DNA of 64,000 bases from Astrobacterium formosum (GTDB taxonomy: Bacteria > Pseudomonadota > Alphaproteobacteria > Rhizobiales > Xanthobacteraceae): assembly GCA_030848545.1 (NCBI GenBank), contig JAVDCA010000008.1:1-64000 (forward strand), written 5' to 3'. The position numbers and the translations under genes were made by a program. Position 1 is the stretch's first letter, and every line of letters begins with the position of its first letter. The notes beneath the pieces are model-generated. The model was not told the origin of the DNA. It was given only the letters and a program-made list of their open reading frames with translations, and did not search any database. Below are positions 63,873 through 64,000 of this stretch, one piece after another.

Positions 63873-64000
63873 ATGCCTTACAAAGCGAATGCGACGTTGA
63901 CCAGCAAGGGGCAAATTACCTTGCCGGCGGAGCTGCGACATCGTTGGGGCCTCAAGGCCGGCGATCGGATCGACTTTACGCTGGAGGATGACGAACGGGT
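63873..64000 (+). CDS. AbrB/MazE/SpoVT-type DNA-binding protein, probable antitoxin (3' truncated by window edge)
   Basis: The visible 42 residues (MPYKANATLTSKGQITLPAE, then LRHRWGLKAGDRIDFTLEDD) are the swapped-hairpin AbrB DNA-binding domain. A strong site, TAAGGAGGT, lies about seven bases upstream. Proteins of this size class are usually antitoxins of VapBC or MazEF-like pairs, with the toxin gene directly downstream; that part is outside the window. It stands inside a urease operon, which is unusual. Confidence 0.85.
   Translation, partial: MPYKANATLTSKGQITLPAELRHRWGLKAGDRIDFTLEDDER

Overview
The window is about 64 kb of high-GC, densely coding DNA from an alphaproteobacterium, most likely of the order Hyphomicrobiales (Rhizobiales) near Bradyrhizobiaceae/Xanthobacteraceae. 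This rests on the gene order of the S10-spc-alpha ribosomal supercluster (secY-adk-rpsM-rpsK-rpoA-rplQ, no rpsD), the character of RpoA and the ribosomal proteins, and four families of palindromic intergenic repeats typical of that group. No tRNA, rRNA, CRISPR array, prophage or insertion sequence was seen.

Region 1 (1-15009) holds the 3' end of tuf, then rpsJ to rplO, secY, adk, rpsM, rpsK, rpoA and rplQ, closed by a strong intrinsic terminator. Two proteins here carry long basic low-complexity additions: L5 has a Lys/Ala-rich N-terminal extension of about 66 residues, and adenylate kinase has a histone-H1-like C-terminal tail of about 160 residues. A hairpin with a T-run precedes rpoA, and a repeat element sits between rpoA and rplQ.

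Region 2 (15041-24826) is a housekeeping mixture: a di-haem cytochrome c, a DegP/HtrA protease, RarA, an AlkX/YcaQ-type glycosylase (minus strand), a secreted LCAT-like hydrolase, a putrescine pair (agmatinase plus archaeal-type pyruvoyl arginine decarboxylase), and an RluC-type pseudouridine synthase with an Arg/Gly-rich leader.

Region 3 (24827-33134) is the most unusual part. It is a two-gene operon of a 1656-residue pyruvate:ferredoxin-oxidoreductase-like protein with an extra C-terminal Fe-S ferredoxin-like domain, overlapping by 11 bp a 948-residue fusion of NfnB-like and NfnA-like modules with a novel N-terminal segment. A TTGA-N6-TCAA (FNR/FixK) box lies upstream. The arrangement suggests a two-protein 2-oxoacid:NAD(P)+ oxidoreductase, possibly electron-bifurcating or confurcating, induced at low oxygen.

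Region 4 (33071-39689) starts with a second FNR/FixK-type box and holds a Cys-rich exported protein, a YtkA/FixH-like protein, a CusB-like adaptor, a CusA-like RND pump and a YwaF-type membrane protein; copper/silver efflux is the likely job.

Region 5 (39820-55916) is a catabolic block: IclR regulator, Zn alcohol dehydrogenase, xanthine-dehydrogenase-family subunits (the molybdenum subunit is split into two reading frames), a TAXI-type binding protein, a TIM-barrel isomerase, a tripartite tricarboxylate transporter (TctCBA), an IolD-like ThDP enzyme and an aldehyde dehydrogenase. The substrate is not known to me. Two small ORFs end the block.

Region 6 (56107-64000) is the urea system: a sigma-54 promoter, urtABCDE, ureD, ureA and ureB. 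Repeat elements interrupt urtB/urtC and urtD/urtE, and an AbrB-type antitoxin gene, cut by the window edge, follows ureB.
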